A stretch of 8,303 nt of DNA, taken from assembly GCA_002315195.1 (NCBI GenBank), contig DCGD01000060.1:313-8615 (forward strand). Reading direction: 5' to 3'. Shown in pieces: positions 5,029 through 8,303 of the stretch; within the stretch, counting starts at the first letter, position 1; every line of letters starts with the position of its first letter. Below the pieces are notes generated by a model. The model was not told the DNA's origin. It saw only the letters and a program-made list of their open reading frames with translations, and did no database searches. The DNA comes from Prevotellaceae bacterium UBA1787. GTDB taxonomy: Bacteria > Bacteroidota > Bacteroidia > Bacteroidales > Bacteroidaceae. The translations under genes and the position numbers were made by a program.

Positions 5029-7632
5029 TCAATTGCTGAACACTATGCGTTCCCCGATGGCCTCGGCCACGATGGGGCGTTCCCTGTTCACCCGGCCGCT
5101 GAGAATGGTTCGGCTCAAATCATTCAGCAAGTCACGCTGTATCGCTCTTTTGACCGGCCGCGCGCCGAATTCGGCATCATAACCGGCAGCGGCGAGAAAT
5201 TGTATGGCGGAATCACGCACCTCAAGTTGAATGTCGTTTTCATTCAGATGTTTAGCCACCGTGGCAATTTGGATACGCACCACCGCTTCGATGTCCTTTT
5301 GGGACAGTTGCTCGAACATGATGATTTCATCTATGCGGTTTAGGAACTCAGGGCGGATGCTCTTTTTGAGCATTTCCATGCATTGGTGTTTGGCATCCTC
5401 CATGATTTGTCGGCAAGCTTCCTGCGATTTGCCTTTCATCTCGTCAAAGCGACTCTGAAGATAAGTGCTGCCCATGTTGCTGGTCATGATGATGATGGTA
5501 TTCTTGAAATTCACCGTGCGCCCCTTGTTGTCCGTCAGGCGTCCGTCATCCCGCACTTGCAACAGCACGTTGAACACGTCAGGATGCGCTTTCTCTATTT
5601 CATCGAACAGCACCACGGAGTACGGCTTGCGCCTTACGGCTTCTGTCAGCTGGCCGCCCTCATCATAGCCCACATAGCCCGGAGGCGCTCCTATCAAGCG
5701 CGTCACACTGAATTTCTCCTGATATTCGCTCATGTCGATGCGCGTCATCATGCTCTCGTCGTTGAACAAATATTCCGCCAGTGCCTTTGCCAATTCAGTC
5801 TTTCCGACACCCGTGGTTCCCAGGAAGATGAACGAACCAATGGGGCGCTTAGGGTCCTGTACCCCGGCACGGCTGCGTCTGACGGCGTCACTCACCGCCC
5901 TGATGGCTTCGTCCTGCCCGATGACCCTGCGGTGCAGTTCCATCTCCATGTTGAGCAGTTTCTCCCGTTCGCTCTGCAACATCCTGTTCACCGGGATACC
6001 GGTCCAACGGCTCACCACCTCCGCGATGTCATCCGCCGTCACTTCTTCCTTGACCATGCCATTACCCTTGCCCACCGCGGCCAGCCGCGCCTGTGTCTGC
6101 TGGATGGAGTCGGTGAGCGTCTTTATCTTTCCATAGCGTATTTCGGCGACACGCTCATAGTTTCCTTCCCTCTCGGCGCGCTCCGCCTCGAACTTCAACC
6201 GTTCAATCGCTTCCTTGTCCTGTTGGATTTTGTCAACCAAAGATTTCTCGTCCTGCCACTTGGCGCGCAGGCTCTGTTCCTGCTCTTTCAAGTCGGCAAT
6301 CTCGCCGCCGAGCACCTTCAGTTTCGACTCGTCCCCTTCGCGCTTGATGGCCTCGCGTTCAATCTCCAATTGCATCAAGCGGCGGGAGATGTCGTCTATT
6401 TCCTCAGGGACGGAGTCGCGTTCAATGCGCAGTTTCGCGGCCGCCTCGTCCATGAGGTCAATCGCCTTGTCCGGAAGAAAACGTTCATTGATGTAACGGT
6501 TTGACAACTGTACGGCGGCAATCACGGCGTCGTCCTGGATACGCACCCTATGGTGGTTTTCGTAGCGTTCCTTCAATCCGCGAAGTATGGAAATGGCATC
6601 TTCCGGGGAAGGTTCATCCACCATCACCGTTTGGAAACGCCGCTCCAACGCCTTGTCTTTCTCAAAATATTTTTGGTATTCGTCGAGGGTGGTGGAGCCG
6701 ATGGCTCTCAATTCACCGCGGGCCAGCGCAGGTTTCAGAATGTTTGCGGCATCCATGGCGCCTTCGCCTTTCCCTGCGCCCACGAGCGTATGGATTTCGT
6801 CAATGAACAGTATGATCTTGTCCTGGCTGTTTCGAACCTCATTGACCACACTCTTCAGACGTTCCTCAAACTCACCCTTGTACTTGGCGCCCGCAATCAG
6901 CGCGCCCATGTCCAGGGAAAACAGTTGTTTGTCCTTCAACGTCTCCGGAACGTCGCCTTTCATGATTCGTTGTGCCAATCCTTCAATAATGGCGGTCTTG
7001 CCCGTGCCCGGTTCACCAATCAAGATAGGATTGTTCTTGGTACGGCGGCTCAAAATTTGCAGAACGCGCCGTATCTCGTCATCGCGGCCGATAACGGGGT
7101 CCAGTTTGCCGTTTCTTGCGTCGTCAACAAGATTGCGCGCGTATTTTGACAATGCCTGATAGGTGTCTTCCGCCGTCTGCGACTGCACCTTGCCGCCGCC
7201 GCGCAGTTCCCGAATGGCTTTCTTCAATCCGTCCGCGGTAAAACCGGCGTCCTTCAGAATGGAACTCACCGAACTCTTTTCTTCCACGAGCGCCAATAGG
7301 ATGGCCTCGATGCCCGTGAAGGCATCGCCTTGTCCCGTCGCTATTTGTTCCGCCTTGGTAAGTATTTTGGAAGACTGGCCGGACAAATACGTATTTCCAT
7401 TTCCGCCTTCCACGCGCGGAAGTGAACGCATCTGATTCTGCATCACCTCTTTCAAACGCACTGTGTTCACCCCACATTTTCCCGAAACAAAATTCATCAC
7501 GTTGTCGCCCACTTCCATGATTCCGACAAGGAGATGCTCCGGCTCAACGGCTTGCTGTCCTCCAGCTTCCGCCTTGTTCACAGCGCTCTGCACGGCTTCC
7601 TGTGCCTTGATGGTAAACTTTTCAAAATTCAT
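5029..7632 (-). CDS. clpB: ClpB ATP-dependent protein disaggregase
   Basis: ClpB is a cytosolic hexameric AAA+ chaperone that, with DnaK, threads aggregated proteins through its pore after heat or other stress. The 867-aa length is typical and complete. Parts in order: Clp N-domain (1-145); NBD1 with Walker A GEPGTGKT (206-213), Walker B ILFIDE (274-279), pore loop Y-K-G-E-F-E (Tyr251) and arginine fingers E-R-R (330-332); coiled-coil M-domain (about 405-525), which separates ClpB from ClpA/ClpC; NBD2 with Walker A GTTGVGKT (605-612), pore loop G-Y-V-G-Y-D-E-G (652-659), Walker B VVLFDE (673-678), arginine finger F-L-N-R-I-D (Arg766) and sensor 2 G-A-R-P (823-826). There is no I/L-G-F loop for ClpP, as expected. 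One oddity is Arg694 in L-L-Q-V-R-D-D-G-R, where Leu is near-universal. The upstream region carries a palindrome and direct repeats that could mediate stress control. The ATG at 7632 begins the standard M-N-F-E-K-F-T-I-K-A-Q-E start. Confidence 0.98.
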   Translation of the reverse strand: MNFEKFTIKAQEAVQSAVNKAEAGGQQAVEPEHLLVGIMEVGDNVMNFVSGKCGVNTVRLKEVMQNQMRSLPRVEGGNGNTYLSGQSSKILTKAEQIATGQGDAFTGIEAILLALVEEKSSVSSILKDAGFTADGLKKAIRELRGGGKVQSQTAEDTYQALSKYARNLVDDARNGKLDPVIGRDDEIRRVLQILSRRTKNNPILIGEPGTGKTAIIEGLAQRIMKGDVPETLKDKQLFSLDMGALIAGAKYKGEFEERLKSVVNEVRNSQDKIILFIDEIHTLVGAGKGEGAMDAANILKPALARGELRAIGSTTLDEYQKYFEKDKALERRFQTVMVDEPSPEDAISILRGLKERYENHHRVRIQDDAVIAAVQLSNRYINERFLPDKAIDLMDEAAAKLRIERDSVPEEIDDISRRLMQLEIEREAIKREGDESKLKVLGGEIADLKEQEQSLRAKWQDEKSLVDKIQQDKEAIERLKFEAERAEREGNYERVAEIRYGKIKTLTDSIQQTQARLAAVGKGNGMVKEEVTADDIAEVVSRWTGIPVNRMLQSEREKLLNMEMELHRRVIGQDEAIRAVSDAVRRSRAGVQDPKRPIGSFIFLGTTGVGKTELAKALAEYLFNDESMMTRIDMSEYQEKFSVTRLIGAPPGYVGYDEGGQLTEAVRRKPYSVVLFDEIEKAHPDVFNVLLQVRDDGRLTDNKGRTVNFKNTIIIMTSNMGSTYLQSRFDEMKGKSQEACRQIMEDAKHQCMEMLKKSIRPEFLNRIDEIIMFEQLSQKDIEAVVRIQIATVAKHLNENDIQLEVRDSAIQFLAAAGYDAEFGARPVKRAIQRDLLNDLSRTILSGRVNRERPIVAEAIGERIVFSN

Positions 7633-7696
7633 GACCGATAAATTTTATGCTTTTACCTTAATGGTATCAAATACCTTGCCAAAACCCAATTTTTCC

Positions 7697-7713
7697 TTTT
7701 TACAGTGTAAAAA
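7697..7713. promoter_or_regulatory. 17-bp palindrome upstream of clpB, candidate operator
   Basis: TTTTTACAGTGTAAAAA is a perfect inverted repeat with 8-bp arms around a single central base. It lies 65-81 nt before the clpB start codon, within a plausible promoter region. Such short symmetric sites usually bind dimeric regulators. No regulator is encoded in the window and the A/T-rich arms raise the odds of chance, so the role is inferred. I could not find a convincing -7/-33 pair for clpB nearby; the closest -7 resemblance is T-A-T-T-T-G on the - strand near 7672. Confidence 0.45.
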
Positions 7714-7724
7714 AATCATCGTGT

Positions 7725-7761
7725 ACCAAAATGACAGACACAGTAAACCAAAATGACAGAC
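7725..7761. repeat. Two 15-bp direct repeats in the clpB/acetyltransferase intergenic region
   Basis: ACCAAAATGACAGAC occurs at 7725-7739 and again at 7747-7761, a 22-bp period that places both copies on about the same face of the helix. Each is preceded by T-A, or T-A plus one base. A looser third copy, CCAAAAATGACCGAT, lies at 7816-7830. Read toward clpB the unit is GTCTGTCATTTTGGT. The arrangement is typical of tandem binding sites for a regulator. Which gene it serves, clpB or the divergent acetyltransferase, is not decided by the sequence. Confidence 0.6.
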
Positions 7762-7770
7762 TTCCACGCG

Positions 7771-7789
7771 CTTTCAACACAAATGAAAG
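7771..7789. repeat. Short inverted repeat between the direct repeats and the + strand promoter
   Basis: CTTTCA (7771-7776) and TGAAAG (7784-7789) are inverted around 7 nt. It is small and could be chance, but it lies within the same cluster of repeated elements in the divergent intergenic region. Confidence 0.3.
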
Positions 7790-7876
7790 TTAGCCGCCCG
7801 CTGACAACCGAAGGTCCAAAAATGACCGATTACCGGTGAATTTCAACCGTCCAAACCATATTTTTCATTTCGTTTC

Positions 7877-7907
7877 TTGTTCAACTGACAGAAAGCGATT
7901 ATCTTTG
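7877..7907 (+). promoter_or_regulatory. Strong Bacteroidetes-type promoter for the acetyltransferase gene
   Basis: TTG at 7877-7879 and TATCTTTG at 7900-7907 are separated by 20 nt, an excellent fit to the TTTG...TAnnTTTG pattern. Transcription would start near 7914, leaving an A/T-rich leader of about 97 nt before the ATG at 8011. This is the best promoter in the window. Confidence 0.65.
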
Positions 7908-7961
7908 CCATTATAAAATTCTTTTTACATACGAAAGTATTCTTTTGCAGGCAAGAACAAT

Positions 7962-7985
7962 ATGAAACCGAGCATTTCGTTATAA
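7962..7985 (+). other. Seven-codon upstream open frame in the leader
   Basis: ATG AAA CCG AGC ATT TCG TTA TAA would encode M-K-P-S-I-S-L and ends 25 nt before the main ATG. It lies within the predicted leader transcript. No run of a regulatory amino acid and no clear attenuator hairpin accompany it, so it is listed only as a possible leader peptide. Confidence 0.15.
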
Positions 7986-8010
7986 TAATATACTATTAAC
8001 ACACAAAGTT

Positions 8011-8303
8011 ATGATGGACAACAATCAGCAAAGCCCAACACGATTCCATGCCAAGGCAGTCGAGATCACTGAATTTTCTGAGGAGGTATATCAAACTGTT
8101 CTACGGTTGATGTCGCAGTACGCCCACAGTAGAAGTCAGTTTCTGAAATATACCCTTTGTACCATTATCAATTCCACATCATCCCATCTCTTCTTCCTCT
8201 ATCCCGAAGATACGGATAACAGCGATGGAAAGAAAGAGGTTTGGGGAATGGCCACGGTCAACATTTGCCAGACATGCTCCATTCCGCGCGCGTGGGTGGA
8301 TGA
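8011..8303 (+). CDS. Probable GNAT-family N-acetyltransferase, N-terminal part only
   Basis: The frame is open from the ATG at 8011 (a second ATG is the next codon) to the window edge, giving 97 residues of an unfinished protein. The N-terminal half is helical (E-E-V-Y-Q-T-V-L-R-L-M-S-Q-Y), followed by H-L-F-F-L-Y-P-E-D, K-E-V-W-G-M-A-T-V-N-I and S-I-P-R-A-W-V-D at the edge. In GNAT enzymes a beta strand with (I/V)-x-G-M, then (K/R)-A-W-I-(E/D)-D-V-V-V, comes just before the acetyl-CoA-binding R-x-x-G-x-G loop. That order fits, but the diagnostic loop lies beyond the window, so the assignment is provisional and the substrate unknown. The gene is divergent from clpB and shares its repeat-rich intergenic region. 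It is preceded by a near-consensus promoter. Confidence 0.55.
   Translation, partial: MMDNNQQSPTRFHAKAVEITEFSEEVYQTVLRLMSQYAHSRSQFLKYTLCTIINSTSSHLFFLYPEDTDNSDGKKEVWGMATVNICQTCSIPRAWVD

Noticed and set aside
5383..6504. Long + strand open frame of 373 codons opposite clpB
   Set aside because: It lies entirely antisense to the well-supported clpB gene, has no recognisable domain, and is explained by the G/C-rich third positions of clpB.
6550..7159. Two overlapping + strand frames of about 190-200 codons opposite the NBD1 region of clpB
   Set aside because: Antisense shadows of clpB in other frames with no homology and no promoter.
7725..7830. CRISPR array or insertion-sequence ends
   Set aside because: There are only two exact 15-bp copies with a 7-bp gap and one weak copy, with no spacers, no cas genes, no transposase and no target duplication. 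Regulatory repeats fit better.

Overview
The window looks like a chromosomal segment from a member of the Bacteroidales (Bacteroides/Prevotella-like). The evidence is the Bacteroidetes-type promoter boxes (TAnnTTTG around -7, TTG around -33), the near absence of Shine-Dalgarno sequences, an N-terminal NPFxVPxxYF-type membrane protein paired with an ECF sigma factor, a small secreted protein ending in a type IX-secretion-like C-terminal strand, and a ClpB whose sequence reads as the Bacteroidetes form. I cannot assign a genus from sequence alone.

Layout. The left edge (1 to about 560) is gene debris. The Walker A end of an AAA_14/DUF4143-like ATPase on the + strand abuts, at about 128-145, the N-terminal end of a decayed, exported, sugar-isomerase-like protein on the - strand. 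That remnant carries a stop at codon 2 and a frameshift. From 564 to 4012 five tightly spaced - strand genes form what looks like one envelope operon. In transcription order they are: a 103-aa secreted protein, a 524-aa YkuD-type L,D-transpeptidase lipoprotein (LdtD/YcbB-like), an ECF sigma factor, a single-pass membrane protein that is probably its anti-sigma partner, and a Spy/CpxP-like periplasmic protein. A Bacteroidetes -7 box lies just upstream of the first gene. A gene-poor stretch of about 317 bp (4013-4329) holds that promoter and a second promoter-like element facing the opposite way.

Next come a conserved acidic cytoplasmic protein of unknown function (4330-4773), its promoter, a T-flanked inverted repeat, and a 10-bp-arm stem-loop just behind clpB. 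The complete 867-aa clpB (5029-7632, - strand) is followed by a 378-bp divergent intergenic region. That region contains a 17-bp palindrome, two 15-bp direct repeats plus a degenerate third copy, and a near-consensus + strand promoter driving the start of a GNAT-like acetyltransferase gene that runs off the window.

How the parts fit: most intact genes concern protein or envelope quality control. ClpB is the cytosolic disaggregase. The sigma/anti-sigma/Spy-like/L,D-transpeptidase cluster suggests an envelope-stress circuit in which a peptidoglycan cross-linking enzyme is co-transcribed with its own putative regulator. The most interesting leads are that operon, the repeat and palindrome architecture upstream of clpB, and a charged substitution (Leu to Arg) in a near-invariant ClpB core motif. 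I found no CRISPR array, tRNA, rRNA, transposase or obvious defence system.
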